Of a stretch of DNA of 64,000 nt, positions 11,489 through 19,800 are shown piece after piece; positions within the stretch are counted from its first letter, which is position 1; the number at the start of each line of letters is the position of its first letter. Source of the stretch: Actinomycetes bacterium (GTDB taxonomy: Bacteria > Actinomycetota > Actinomycetes > Propionibacteriales > Propionibacteriaceae); NCBI GenBank assembly GCA_023393755.1, contig JAEXCA010000108.1, positions 1-64,000 on the forward strand, written 5' to 3'. A program made the position numbers and the translations under genes. The notes below the pieces were generated by a model. It worked only from the letters and a program-made list of their open reading frames with translations. It did not search any database and was not told the origin of the DNA.

Positions 11489-12274
11489 CTATCTGGCAGT
11501 AAGTGCACGCATGGCCGCGACCGCGGCCCGCGGGTCGCCGCCGGTCACCAGCGCCTCACCGACCAGGACGGCATCCGCGCCCGCGTCGGCCATCCGCTGG
11601 GCGTCGGCCAGGCTGAGGATGCCCGACTCGGCGATCTTCACCGCGCCGGCCGGCACCAGGCCGGCCAGCTGCTCGAAGGCGACCAGGTCGACGTCCAGGG
11701 TCTTCAGGTTGCGGTTGTTCACCCCGATGAGTTCCGCACCGGCGTCCACCGCCCGCCGCACCTCGTCGGCGGTGTGGGTCTCCACCAGACAGGTGATCCC
11801 CAGCTCGTCGCCGAGCGCGAGAAACCGGGTGAGTTCGGCATCGGTGAGGGCGGCGACGATCAGCAGCGCCAGATCCGCGCCGGCCGCCCGTCCCTCCCAG
11901 AGCTGGTACTCGGTCACCACGAAGTCCTTGCGCAGCAGCGGGGTGTCGACCGCCCGCCGGACGGCGGCCAGATCGGCCAGCGAGCCATTGAACCGCCGCC
12001 GCTCGGTGAGGACGGAGATCGCGGTGGCTCCACCCGCGGCGTACTCCACCGCCAACGACGCCGGATCGGGAATCGTGGCCAGGTGGCCCTTGCTCGGGCT
12101 TGCCCGTTTCACCTCGGCGATCACTCCCAGGCCGTCCCCCCGCAGCGCCGCCAGCACCGGCAGGGCCGGTGGCATGGCCGCCACCGCGGCCTCGAGGTCG
12201 GCCTGGGGCCTCAGCGCCACGCGGTCCGCGAGATCCTCACGGACGCCCGCGACGATCTCGTCGAGCACCGTCAT
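11489..12274 (-). CDS. trpC: Indole-3-glycerol phosphate synthase
   Basis: Converts CdRP to indole-3-glycerol phosphate. It is a single-domain enzyme of 261 residues. The barrel motifs are all present: [10 protein letters not shown] (catalytic Lys), [15 protein letters not shown] and KIAESGI. The ATG at 12272-12274 overlaps the stop of a 21-codon ORF (ATGA), suggesting coupled translation. There is no fused TrpF, and none is seen in the window. It lies between the trp-region membrane protein and trpB. Confidence 0.97.
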   Translation of the reverse strand: MTVLDEIVAGVREDLADRVALRPQADLEAAVAAMPPALPVLAALRGDGLGVIAEVKRASPSKGHLATIPDPASLAVEYAAGGATAISVLTERRRFNGSLADLAAVRRAVDTPLLRKDFVVTEYQLWEGRAAGADLALLIVAALTDAELTRFLALGDELGITCLVETHTADEVRRAVDAGAELIGVNNRNLKTLDVDLVAFEQLAGLVPAGAVKIAESGILSLADAQRMADAGADAVLVGEALVTGGDPRAAVAAMRALTAR

Positions 12275-12336
12275 GCGGGGTCCCCGCGGAGTTGTTCGGG
12301 GGAGCGCAGCGGAGGAGAACTCCGCGGGGTGCTCAT
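12271..12336 (-). CDS. 21-codon bridging ORF containing a 12-bp perfect hairpin, upstream of trpC
   Basis: A 21-codon frame starts at an ATG (12334-12336) that overlaps the stop of the membrane-protein gene (ATGA). It ends at a TGA (12271-12273) that overlaps the trpC ATG (ATGA), so ribosomes could pass through all three genes. The same DNA folds into a perfect 12-bp stem, CCCCGCGGAGTT (12282-12293) against its complement at 12318-12329, with a 24-nt loop. The peptide ([15 protein letters not shown]...) has no recognised domain. It may be a real coupling peptide or an accident of a repeat landing between two genes; the loop contains GAGCGCAGCGGAGGAG, akin to the repeat at 37329-37385. Confidence 0.35.
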   Translation of the reverse strand: MSTPRSSPPLRSPEQLRGDPA

Positions 12337-12566
12337 GCGGCCTGACCGTACCCCGCCCGCCGCAGCACGGCCGTCACGATCAGCGACAACAGCAGCACAC
12401 CGGCGGCCACCCAGACCAGGGTCCAGTTCGGTCCGAGCAGGAAGGCGATCGAGCCGAGCACGAAGGCCACGGCGGCCACCGCGCTCCCGGCCCAGGCGGC
12501 CACGGTCCGTCCGTGGTGGTGGAAGTGGGCAGGACTCGGGGTGGCCTGCGGTTCGCTCTCGCTCAC
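12333..12566 (-). CDS. Small two-helix membrane protein of the trp region
   Basis: 77 residues. A His-rich N-terminal stretch, [14 protein letters not shown], is followed by two hydrophobic helices, [16 protein letters not shown] and [15 protein letters not shown], then a short basic tail. Proteins of this size with an HG...AAW motif are common between trpE and trpC in actinobacteria (probably the DUF6704 family; the name is from memory). Function is unknown. The GTG at 12564-12566 has AGGAG upstream. It lies between trpE (55 nt) and the 21-codon ORF/trpC, so it is part of the trp operon. Confidence 0.8.
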   Translation of the reverse strand: MSESEPQATPSPAHFHHHGRTVAAWAGSAVAAVAFVLGSIAFLLGPNWTLVWVAAGVLLLSLIVTAVLRRAGYGQAA

Positions 12567-12621
12567 TGTCTACTCCTGCTCGGTGGGCTGGGTGCCATCT
12601 TGACAACACCGCCCGGTGGTT

Positions 12622-14145
12622 TCAACTACCGTGGGCCGGCAATCGCACCAGCCGGGAGGCCTCGGCGACCGCCCGCAGCACGGTCGCTGCCTTGTTCTGG
12701 GCCTCGACGTCCTCGCTCGCCGGGACGGAGTCGGCCACCACGCCGGCCCCCGCCTGCACGTACGCCACGCCGTCGGCGATCACGGCGGTGCGGATCGCGA
12801 TCGCGGTGTCGGAGTCGCCGGCGAAGTCGAAGTAGCCGACCACGCCGCCGTACAGGCCCCGGCGGACCGGCTCCAGCTCGTCGATGATCTCCATCGCGCG
12901 CACCTTCGGCGCCCCGGAGAGGGTCCCCGCCGGGAAGCAGGCCAGGGTGGCGGCCAGCGCGGTCCGGCCGGGGGCGAGTCTTCCGGTCACCGCGGCCTCC
13001 AGGTGCATCACGTGGCTGTAGCGGCGCACCTTCATGAACTCCACCACGCGCACCGTGCCCGGGGTGCACACCCGGCCCAGATCGTTGCGTCCCAGGTCGA
13101 CCAGCATCAGGTGCTCGGCGGCCTCCTTCGGATCCTGCAGCAGTTCCGCCTCGTAGGCGGCGTCCTGCTCCGGGGTCTCCCCCCGCGGCCGGGTGCCGGC
13201 GATCGGGTGGGTGGTCGCCCTGCCGCCGGCGACGGTGACCAGGGCCTCGGGGCTGGAGCCGACGATCGAGAACCCCTCCAGCCGCAGCAGATAGAGGTAC
13301 GGGCTGGGGTTGTTCCGGCGCAGCACCCGGTAGACGTCCAGCGGGTCGGCGGTGCAGTCGATCTCGAACCGCAGGCTCGGCACCACCTGGAAGGCCTCGC
13401 CGGCCCGGATCTCCTCGATCGCGGCGGCCACCATCGCCTGGTACTGCTCCGAGGTGCTCCGCCGCCGGGTCTCCGGCTCCTCGGCGGTGTCGTCCCGCAG
13501 CGCCAGCAGCGGTTCGGACGGACGCCGCAGCGCCTCCGCCATCGCCACCACCCTGGCGCAGGCATCGGCGTAGGCCTCCGCGGCCCGCTCCGGCCGGCCG
13601 TCGAAGTTGATCGCGTTGGCGATCAGCCAGATCTCGCCGGTGTGCTGGTCGAGCACCGCGACGTCGGCGGCCAGCAGCATGGTCAGTTCGGGGATGCCGA
13701 GCTCGTCCGGGTTGTCGTCCGGCAGCTTCTCCAGCCGTCGCACCACGTCGTAGCCGAGGTAGCCGACCAGCCCGGAGACCAGCGGCGGCAGGTCGGGGTC
13801 GCGCGGAGTGTGCAACTGCTCCAGTGTCTGGGCGAGCACCTCCAGCGGATCGCCGCCGGCCGGCAGCCCGTCGATCGGGCGCCCGGTCCAGGTCCAGACC
13901 GCCTCACCCTCCCGCTCGCTGAGCGTGGCCGCGGAGGACACCCCGATGAACGAGTAGCGTCCCCACACCCCGCCCGCCGCCGACTCCAGCAGGAAGGTGC
14001 CCGGCCGGTCGCCGCACAGCTGGTGGTAGAGCCCGACCGCGGTGAACTCCTCGCCGAGCAGCCGGGTGTGCACGCTGACCACCCGCCGCGTCGCCGCAGC
14101 CTCGATGAAGCCCGGCAGGTCGGGCTGGATGGGCAGGTCGATCAT
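12622..14145 (-). CDS. trpE: Anthranilate synthase component I
   Basis: Makes anthranilate from chorismate and ammonia, the committed step of tryptophan synthesis. It has 507 residues. N-terminal feedback-site region: [17 protein letters not shown]. Chorismate-binding motifs: [22 protein letters not shown] and [19 protein letters not shown]. The ATG at 14143-14145 has AAAGGAA upstream; the longer open frame upstream runs antisense to serC and out of frame over hisI and is not coding. No trpG is adjacent. Same strand as hisI (101 nt upstream) and the trp-region membrane protein. Confidence 0.96.
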   Translation of the reverse strand: MIDLPIQPDLPGFIEAAATRRVVSVHTRLLGEEFTAVGLYHQLCGDRPGTFLLESAAGGVWGRYSFIGVSSAATLSEREGEAVWTWTGRPIDGLPAGGDPLEVLAQTLEQLHTPRDPDLPPLVSGLVGYLGYDVVRRLEKLPDDNPDELGIPELTMLLAADVAVLDQHTGEIWLIANAINFDGRPERAAEAYADACARVVAMAEALRRPSEPLLALRDDTAEEPETRRRSTSEQYQAMVAAAIEEIRAGEAFQVVPSLRFEIDCTADPLDVYRVLRRNNPSPYLYLLRLEGFSIVGSSPEALVTVAGGRATTHPIAGTRPRGETPEQDAAYEAELLQDPKEAAEHLMLVDLGRNDLGRVCTPGTVRVVEFMKVRRYSHVMHLEAAVTGRLAPGRTALAATLACFPAGTLSGAPKVRAMEIIDELEPVRRGLYGGVVGYFDFAGDSDTAIAIRTAVIADGVAYVQAGAGVVADSVPASEDVEAQNKAATVLRAVAEASRLVRLPAHGS

Positions 14146-14191
14146 GTGCGCGGTTCCTTTCGCGGAGCGGCTGGGGATCCAGTGGCTGGGC

Positions 14192-14246
14192 GGAGTCTCG
14201 AAGCAGACCTCCGAGAGTTCGAACCCAGCTCGAACCTCAGGGATCG
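14192..14246. repeat. Degenerate copy of the dispersed hairpin repeat between hisI and trpE
   Basis: The gap carries GAGTCTCGAAG at its left end and CCTCAGGGATCG at its right end, with TTCGAA-type palindromes between. These are the conserved ends of the repeat seen intact at 17039-17117 and 62543-62624, but the middle has diverged. It lies directly against the hisI stop codon. Confidence 0.45.
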
Positions 14247-14600
14247 CTACGGCTCCTCGGCCAGCAGCAGGTCGGCGTCGAAGCAGGTGGTGGTGCCGGT
14301 GTGGCAGGCGGGCCCGGTCTGGTCGACCCGGACCAGCAGGGTGTCGCCATCGCAGTCCAGCCGCACCTCGCGGACGTGCTGGGTGTGGCCGGAGGTCTCG
14401 CCCTTCACCCAGTACTGCCGGCGGCTGCGGGAGTAGTAGGTGCCCCGGCGGGTGGCAAGGGTGCGGCGCAGCGCCTCGTCGTCCATCCAGGCCAGCATGA
14501 GCACCTGTCCGCTGGCGGCGTCCTGCACCACGGCCGGCACCAGGCCGTCCGGGTTCCGTTTCAGGCGCGCGCTGAGCGTCGGGTCGAGAGTCTCGGTCAC
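14247..14600 (-). CDS. hisI: Phosphoribosyl-AMP cyclohydrolase
   Basis: Third step of histidine biosynthesis, a Zn2+-dependent cyclohydrolase. It has 117 residues, a stand-alone HisI without a HisE domain. Signatures: [34 protein letters not shown], the metal ligands of DCDGDTLLV, and QTGPACHTG with the conserved cysteines. The start is a GTG at 14598-14600. First gene of the minus-strand block hisI-trpE-..., the standard actinobacterial arrangement. Confidence 0.96.
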   Translation of the reverse strand: MTETLDPTLSARLKRNPDGLVPAVVQDAASGQVLMLAWMDDEALRRTLATRRGTYYSRSRRQYWVKGETSGHTQHVREVRLDCDGDTLLVRVDQTGPACHTGTTTCFDADLLLAEEP

Positions 14601-14675
14601 CCCGCCATTGTGTCAGCCGCCGGAACCGGGCCGACTCTCGGTCGTGGTCGTGGTCACCGTTCCCACGGTGGAACA

Positions 14676-15839
14676 ATGTCCGCCATGCGTGCCTACTCGC
14701 CTACGGCTCCTACAACTCCTCCTCGGTCGGATCGCGCCAGCGCGTCCGACGCTCGTCGTCGGGTATACAACTTCTCCGCCGGCCCCGCCATGCTCCCCCC
14801 CAGCGTCCTGGAGCAGGCCCAGTCCGAGTTGCTCGACTGGCAGGGTTCCGGGATGTCGGTGATGGAGGTGTCGCACCGCGGCAAGGCGTTCGTCGCCTGC
14901 GCCGACCGGACCGAGGCGCTGCTGCGCGAGGTGCTCGGTGTGCCGGAGAACTACCGGGTGCTGTTCCTGCAGGGTGGAGCCAGCGCCCAGTTCGACGCCA
15001 TCCCGATGAACCTGACCGCACCCGGCGACGCGGTGAACTTCCTGCACACCGGTCAGTGGTCGGCCAAGGCGATCAAGGCCGCCAGGCGGCAGGAGCTGGA
15101 CGTCCAGGTGCTGGCCGACGAGGCGGCGTCCAACTACACCACCGTCCCGGCGGCCGACAGCTACCGGGTGAACCCGGCGGCCGCCTACCTGCACTACACC
15201 CCGAACGAGACCATCGGCGGGGTGGAGTTCGACCACGTCCCGGACGCCGGTGAGGTGCCGCTGGTGGCGGACTTCTCGTCCACCATCCTGTCGCGGCCGA
15301 TCGACGTCTCCCGCTACGGCCTGATCTACGCCGGCGCCCAGAAGAACATGGGGCCGTCCGGGCTGTGCGTGGTGCTGGTGCGCGACGACCTGCTGGGCCG
15401 CGCCCGTCCGACCACTCCGTCGGTGCTGCAGTACGGCGAGATGGCGGCCTCCGACTCGATGCTCAACACTCCCCCGACCTTCGGCCTCTACCTGCTCGGG
15501 CTGATCCTGCAGTGGGTGAAGGACGCCGGTGGGCTGACCGCCATGGCCGAGCGCAACCGCGCCAAGGCGACCGCGCTCTACGCCGCCATCGACGGCTCGG
15601 AGTTCTACTCCAACCCGGTCGCGGTGAACGCCCGGTCGTGGATGAACGTCCCCTTCCTGGTGCCGGCCCCGGCCCTGGAGAAGCCTTTCGTCGCCGAGGC
15701 CGCCGAGGCCGGCCTGACCAGCCTGGCCGGCCACCGCTCGGTGGGTGGCATGAGGGCCAGCATCTACAACGCCATGCCGATCGAGGGCGTCGCGGCGCTG
15801 ATCGACTTCATGGCGGATTTCGAACGTCGCAACGGATGA
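14676..15839 (+). CDS. serC: Phosphoserine aminotransferase
   Basis: PLP enzyme making 3-phosphoserine from 3-phosphohydroxypyruvate and glutamate. 387 residues from the ATG at 14676; the ATG at 14685 is an alternative three codons in. The conserved domain begins at [12 protein letters not shown], so there is a roughly 29-residue Pro/Thr/Arg-rich leader with no homology I recognise. The PLP lysine is in [13 protein letters not shown], and the C-terminus holds [15 protein letters not shown]. It is the short actinobacterial type. No clear ribosome site precedes either ATG. It overlaps serA by 4 nt and diverges from hisI. Confidence 0.95.
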   Translation: MSAMRAYSPTAPTTPPRSDRASASDARRRVYNFSAGPAMLPPSVLEQAQSELLDWQGSGMSVMEVSHRGKAFVACADRTEALLREVLGVPENYRVLFLQGGASAQFDAIPMNLTAPGDAVNFLHTGQWSAKAIKAARRQELDVQVLADEAASNYTTVPAADSYRVNPAAAYLHYTPNETIGGVEFDHVPDAGEVPLVADFSSTILSRPIDVSRYGLIYAGAQKNMGPSGLCVVLVRDDLLGRARPTTPSVLQYGEMAASDSMLNTPPTFGLYLLGLILQWVKDAGGLTAMAERNRAKATALYAAIDGSEFYSNPVAVNARSWMNVPFLVPAPALEKPFVAEAAEAGLTSLAGHRSVGGMRASIYNAMPIEGVAALIDFMADFERRNG

Positions 15840-17014
15840 GGAACATGCCCTACAAGATTCGTACCCTGAACGCGATCAGCAACGCCGGGCTCGGCCAGCT
15901 GCCCAAGGAGTCCTACGTCGTCGGCTCCGACATCGAGGAGCCGGACGCGCTGATCCTGCGCTCGGCCAATCTGCACGGCGTCGAGATCCCGTCCTCGGTG
16001 CTCGCGGTCGCCCGCGCCGGCGCCGGGGTGAACAACATCCCGATCGCCGACTACTCCGCCCGCGGCATCCCGGTCTTCAACACCCCCGGCGCCAACGCCA
16101 ACGCGGTGAAGGAACTGGTGGTGGCAGCGATCTTCCTGGCCGCGCGCAACATCATTCCGGCCGCGGCCTTCGCCCACCGGCTGGACGGCGACGCCGGCTC
16201 GATGGACAAGGCTGTCGAGGGGGGCAAGAAGCAGTTCGTCGGCTTCGAACTGCCCGGCCGGGTGCTCGGCGTGATCGGCCTGGGAGCGATCGGCGTCGAG
16301 GTGGCGAACGCCGCGGTCGGCCTGGGCATGCGGGTGATGGGCTACGACCCGGGGATCACCGTGGAGCACGCCTGGAAGCTCTCCAGCCAGGTCGAGCACG
16401 TCACGAACCTGGAGCAGCTGCTGAAGCGCGCCGACATCGTCACCGTCCACGTGCCGCTGCTGGACGCCACCCGCGGCCTGATCGGCGCCGACCAGCTGGC
16501 GCTGATGAAGAAGTCCTCGGTGGTGGTGAACTTCTCCCGCGGTCCGATCGTCGACCAGGCCGCGGTGGTGGACGCCCTGGAGGCCGGCCGGCTGCGCGGC
16601 TACGTCTGCGACTTCCCCACCCCGGAGCTGAACAAGCGGCCGAACGTGGTCACCCTGCCCCACCTGGGAGCGTCCACCCACGAGGCCGAGGAGAACTCCG
16701 CCCGGATGGCCGCCACCGAACTGCGGGCCTACCTGGAGGACGGGACCATCACCAACTCGGTGAACTTCCCCGACGCCATCCTGCCGCGCGGCGAGGGCAC
16801 CACCCGGATCGCGATCGCCAACTCGAACGTGCCGAACATGGTGGGCCAGATCTCCACCCTGGTCGCCGAGGCGGGGCTGAACATCGCCGACCTGCTCAAC
16901 AAGTCGCGCGGCGAGCTGGCCTACACCCTGGTCGACGTGGACGGCGAGGTCACCGACGCGCTGCTGACCCGGATCCGGCGGATCACGGGTGTGCTCAGCG
17001 CCAGGGTGATCTAG
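15836..17014 (+). CDS. serA: D-3-phosphoglycerate dehydrogenase with C-terminal ACT domain
   Basis: NAD-dependent first step of serine biosynthesis. 392 residues, the short form with one ACT domain. The nucleotide fold has VLGVIGLGAIGVEVANAA. Catalytic residues lie in LRSANLHGVE/RAGAGVNNIP (Arg), the Glu region and LPHLGASTHEAEEN (His). The ACT domain (about residues 320-392) begins NVPNMVGQISTLVAEAGLN and would be the serine-feedback site. The ATG at 15836 overlaps the serC stop (ATGA); an ATG three codons later is possible. The TAG stop lies inside the left arm of a long inverted repeat (17011-17144). Confidence 0.95.
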   Translation: MRNMPYKIRTLNAISNAGLGQLPKESYVVGSDIEEPDALILRSANLHGVEIPSSVLAVARAGAGVNNIPIADYSARGIPVFNTPGANANAVKELVVAAIFLAARNIIPAAAFAHRLDGDAGSMDKAVEGGKKQFVGFELPGRVLGVIGLGAIGVEVANAAVGLGMRVMGYDPGITVEHAWKLSSQVEHVTNLEQLLKRADIVTVHVPLLDATRGLIGADQLALMKKSSVVVNFSRGPIVDQAAVVDALEAGRLRGYVCDFPTPELNKRPNVVTLPHLGASTHEAEENSARMAATELRAYLEDGTITNSVNFPDAILPRGEGTTRIAIANSNVPNMVGQISTLVAEAGLNIADLLNKSRGELAYTLVDVDGEVTDALLTRIRRITGVLSARVI

Positions 17015-17144
17015 GATGCGCTGATCAATCCACACGGTGGCTGAGGTCGGCCCGCAGGGCCAAGTCTCGAAGCCCCGGCGACCCTTCGAGACTCGCGCTA
17101 CGCGCGACCTCAGGGATCGATCTCGCATTGATCAGCGCATCCCT
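17011..17144. repeat. 134-bp nested palindromic element with a full dispersed repeat, at the serA 3' end
   Basis: The outer arms GGATGCGCTGATCAAT (17014-17029) and ATTGATCAGCGCATCC (17125-17140) are perfect complements and are bounded by CTAG on both sides. The inner 17039-17117 is a full copy of the dispersed repeat (GGCTGAGGTCGGCCCG ... CGACCTCAGGGATCG), itself an inverted repeat. The left arm includes the serA stop. The whole could form a cruciform or act as the serCA terminator. Confidence 0.8.
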
Positions 17145-17203
17145 AGGACTGGTTCGCCCGAGGGTCTGTCGGTCGGGCACCACCCCGGGTTAACGTGGAC
17201 GGC

Positions 17204-17374
17204 ATGAAGTCGATGCTGAAGCGGACCTTGACCGCCCTGGCGTGCACCGCGGTGCTCCTGGGCATGCCCACCCCCGCGGCCGCTGCCGATCCCGCGGCAA
17301 AGCTTCCCCGGCCCGGCGGCGCCACTCCGGCGACCGTCTGCGACATTCTGCCGATCTTCTGGTGGTGCCCGTAG
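17204..17374 (+). CDS. 56-residue secreted peptide with C-terminal two-cysteine motif
   Basis: Unrecognised. MKSMLKRTLTALACTAVLLG is a classic Sec signal peptide (basic n-region, hydrophobic h-region). PTPAAAA-DP offers an AxA cleavage site near residue 28, leaving a mature peptide of about 28 residues. That peptide is Pro/Gly-rich and ends VCDILPIFWWCP, two cysteines seven residues apart with an unusual WW. A disulfide loop is likely outside the cell. A TAACGT hexamer (17191-17196) lies 7 nt before the ATG and there is no Shine-Dalgarno, consistent with a leaderless transcript. It stands 51 nt upstream of a sensor histidine kinase on the same strand. A signalling role is inference only. Confidence 0.6.
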   Translation: MKSMLKRTLTALACTAVLLGMPTPAAAADPAAKLPRPGGATPATVCDILPIFWWCP

Positions 17375-17425
17375 CGGTCGAGACGATTCGCCCGGCGCCG
17401 CGCGGGGGTGTGCCAGACTGCCACT

Positions 17426-18640
17426 GTGAGTTCCCACGTGACCAGGCACCGTCCGGCGCCGCGGAACCCTGCGTCACGCGCGCTGCGGGACGGCGTCATC
17501 GAGGCCTTCCTGGCGGGGGCGGTCTTCCTGCTCTCCCGGATCGAACGACCTGACCACGCGCTGACCTCGCTCACCCTGGACATCGTCGTGGCCGCGGGCG
17601 CGGCGCTGTCCGGCCGCTGGCCGATGGCCGGTGCGATCGTGGCCGGAGTCGGCGCCACCGGCTGGCTGTTCGTCTGGTGGGAGCGACCCACGCTGGGCCT
17701 GGTGGCAACCCTGGTTCCGCTGTTCGCGGTGGTCTCCCGCGGCCGCACCCGGCAGGGGATCTGGCTCACCCTGTGGTACCTGCCGGTGCTCCTGGTGGTG
17801 GTGAGCGACCTGGACGCGAAGGGCGTGACCGGGGTGCTGTTCAACGCCGGCTTCGCCGTCGTGCTGTTCAGCCTGGTGTGGGTGACCGGCTGGTTGATCC
17901 ACCGCAAGGACAGCCGGCTGGACGCCGCGACCAGCGAGTACGAGACCCGGATCCGCGAGCAGCGCCTCGATCTGGCCCGGGATCTGCACGACACCCTCGC
18001 CCAGACCGTCACCGGCATGGTGGTCACCACCGAGGGCATCAAGCTCAGGCTGGACGGGAACTGCCCTCCCGAGATCCAGGAGGATCTGGAAACGGTGCTG
18101 CGGCTTGGCCGGCAGTCGATCACCGACCTGCGCGGGATGCTGAACGTGCTGCGTACCGCCGATCCGCCCACCGGGACCGGCTCGGCCTGGCGGGCGCAGT
18201 CGGTGGCGCGGGCCCTGGCCGACCAGACCGCGGAGCTCCAGCGGCGGGGGTTCGCGGTGACCTCCCTGATCGAGGGCGATCCCGACACGCTCCCGCCCTC
18301 GGTGCGCGAGTGCCTCAGCAAGCTGGTGGTCGAAGCCATGTCGAACATGGCCAAGCACGCCACCCCGGGCGGCCAGTGCTCGGCGATGATCGAGGTGACC
18401 GAGACCGTGGCCGAGGCCGTCTTCCGCAATCCCTGCGGGGATGTAGCCGGTCAGGCCAACTCCACCCATCTGGGCCTGATCGGCGCCACCGAACGGGTGG
18501 AGGCACTGGGTGGCACACTCGACGCCCGCCGCTCGGGGGATCAGTGGATCCTCAGCGCGCGCCTTCCGGTCGCCGGCGGCACCGAGCAGCTGACCGACCG
18601 GGGCCTGGCCGACGGCACCGGCGCGAACGCCACCGCTTGA
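17426..18640 (+). CDS. NarL-class sensor histidine kinase (HisKA_3) without adjacent response regulator
   Basis: 404 residues from the GTG at 17426, which follows a CAGACT hexamer by 6 nt; a GTG at 17408 is the alternative. Residues 25-160 form five or six membrane helices (IEAFLAGAVFLL, IVVAAGAALSG, AIVAGVGATGWLFVWW, LVATLVPLFAVV, WLTLWYLPVLLVVV, VVLFSLVWVTGWLI). A short linker leads to the dimerisation/phosphoacceptor box RLDLARDLHDTLAQTVTGMV (His near residue 188). The ATPase has an N-box EAMSNMAKHATPGG and a G-box HLGLIGATERVEALGG. Such kinases normally pair with a LuxR-type regulator; none is in the window, so it is an orphan here. Confidence 0.88.
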   Translation: MSSHVTRHRPAPRNPASRALRDGVIEAFLAGAVFLLSRIERPDHALTSLTLDIVVAAGAALSGRWPMAGAIVAGVGATGWLFVWWERPTLGLVATLVPLFAVVSRGRTRQGIWLTLWYLPVLLVVVSDLDAKGVTGVLFNAGFAVVLFSLVWVTGWLIHRKDSRLDAATSEYETRIREQRLDLARDLHDTLAQTVTGMVVTTEGIKLRLDGNCPPEIQEDLETVLRLGRQSITDLRGMLNVLRTADPPTGTGSAWRAQSVARALADQTAELQRRGFAVTSLIEGDPDTLPPSVRECLSKLVVEAMSNMAKHATPGGQCSAMIEVTETVAEAVFRNPCGDVAGQANSTHLGLIGATERVEALGGTLDARRSGDQWILSARLPVAGGTEQLTDRGLADGTGANATA

Positions 18641-18707
18641 CTCAGGCACCGTTCAGCGGTTGTCGGAGGCAGCCTGGCCGGCCGGACCCTGCGCGTGGCG
18701 ACCGGCC

Positions 18708-19118
18708 TCACCCCGCCAGGTCGTCCCCGGTGAAGGGCACCAGCCGGTCGCTGTTCGCCAGGTGCATCGGCTCCAGCCCGATCCCGCTGCGGTTCGCGGC
18801 CGCGAGCAGGGTGCGGGCCCACGCCCGGTCGTTCGCGTCCATCGGCTCGTTGCCGGGACGCGCCAACAGCAGGGCGAAGGAGAAGTATTCGGCGAAATGG
18901 GTCAGCACCGCCATCAGGGAGTCGGCGAAACCCCGGTCGGGCAGGGTCGGCAGATCGCCGATCTCGTGCAGTTGGCGGATCGCGCGCCGCTCCCGGTCGA
19001 GGAAGATGAGGTACAGCCGCCACTCGGCGAACCCCAGCGGGCTCATCAGTTCCAGCCAGTACTGGTGGATTTCGATGTCGGTGCGGAGCGGGCGGTCGAG
19101 AAGTTCCGTGTTCGTCAT
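18708..19118 (-). CDS. Conserved hypothetical actinobacterial protein
   Basis: 136 residues, soluble, acidic; no domain recognised. It starts MTNTELLDRPLRTDIEIHQY and contains PLGFAEWRLYLIFLDRERR. The C-terminus NSDRLVPFTGDDLAG resembles uncharacterised actinobacterial proteins that end in a similar LVP.T.DDLA motif (from memory). The ATG at 19116-19118 has AAGGAT 9 nt upstream. It lies convergent with the histidine kinase and just downstream of a GH3 pseudogene. Confidence 0.7.
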   Translation of the reverse strand: MTNTELLDRPLRTDIEIHQYWLELMSPLGFAEWRLYLIFLDRERRAIRQLHEIGDLPTLPDRGFADSLMAVLTHFAEYFSFALLLARPGNEPMDANDRAWARTLLAAANRSGIGLEPMHLANSDRLVPFTGDDLAG

Positions 19119-19214
19119 GCCGGGATCCTTGGCGGCGGTCGGCGGAATGCGCCAGTTGTCCACAGCCGCGGGTACCGGCGGCAGCGCCTGGGGATAACCG
19201 GGCTCCGCCGCGCG

Positions 19215-19647
19215 CCGGATCGCCGAAGTGGTCGAGTTGATCGACCGCGTACAGATCGGCCATGACGAAGCCGCCGAAGCCCCACTTCTCCCGCAGCAGA
19301 CCGATCAGCAGTTCGCGGTTGGCGGTGCACGGCACGCCGTCGATGGAACAGGGCGGCCACCTCCGCGCCATCCTCGGCAGGATCCCGGTCCCCAGTCCGT
19401 CCCGGACCACGCGTCCGCCCGGTGCAGGCTGTAGATCGAACCCAGCCGCGCCACCGCTCGATCTCGGCGTGGAGCTCGTCGGTCAACTCGTAGGTGGAGC
19501 CGGTTCGCCGGTGGGCATGCCAACCGAGCATCGCTGGTTGGGCTGCTCCACCTTCTCCCGCAGCGAGAGCCGCCCGAGAAGATCCTCGACCCGTTCCGCA
19601 CCGGCGAGCGTGATGTCCTGATACGGGTACCGGAGGTCGAACAGCAT
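19215..19647 (-). pseudogene. Decayed GH3 beta-glycosidase remnant
   Basis: Pieces of a family-3 glycoside hydrolase lie collinearly in different frames. MLFDLRYPYQDITLAGAERV starts at 19647. It is followed by YELTDELHAEIERW in a second frame, LGSIYSLHRADAWSG in a third, then DGVPCTANRELLIGLLREKW and GGFVMADLYAVDQLDHF. At least three frameshifts and a large internal deletion are needed to join them, and the C-terminal half is gone. A ribosome site GGAGGTC still precedes the ATG. It is clearly non-functional as a glycosidase and is distinct from the intact GH3 at 25597-27834. Confidence 0.8.
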
Positions 19648-19685
19648 GGCTGACCTCCTGGAGGGAGAGACGGGTCGAGACGACA

Positions 19686-19731
19686 GGGCGACAAACTCGC
19701 TGTCGCCCGATCCGGCACGATACTCCGGATC
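19686..19731 (-). terminator. Two adjacent hairpins downstream of the large secreted protein
   Basis: GGGCGACA/TGTCGCCC (19686-19708, 7-nt loop) is followed immediately by GATCCGG/CCGGATC (19709-19731). They sit 70-115 nt past the stop of the minus-strand gene ending at 19801 and upstream of the GH3 remnant. A terminator role is plausible; there is no T-run. Confidence 0.45.
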
Positions 19732-19800
19732 AGCCCTCAGCGGCGGTCCCCGGCCGCAACCCGCCGCCCGAGGACCGCCCGCTGCTCAGCCGACCGTCCG

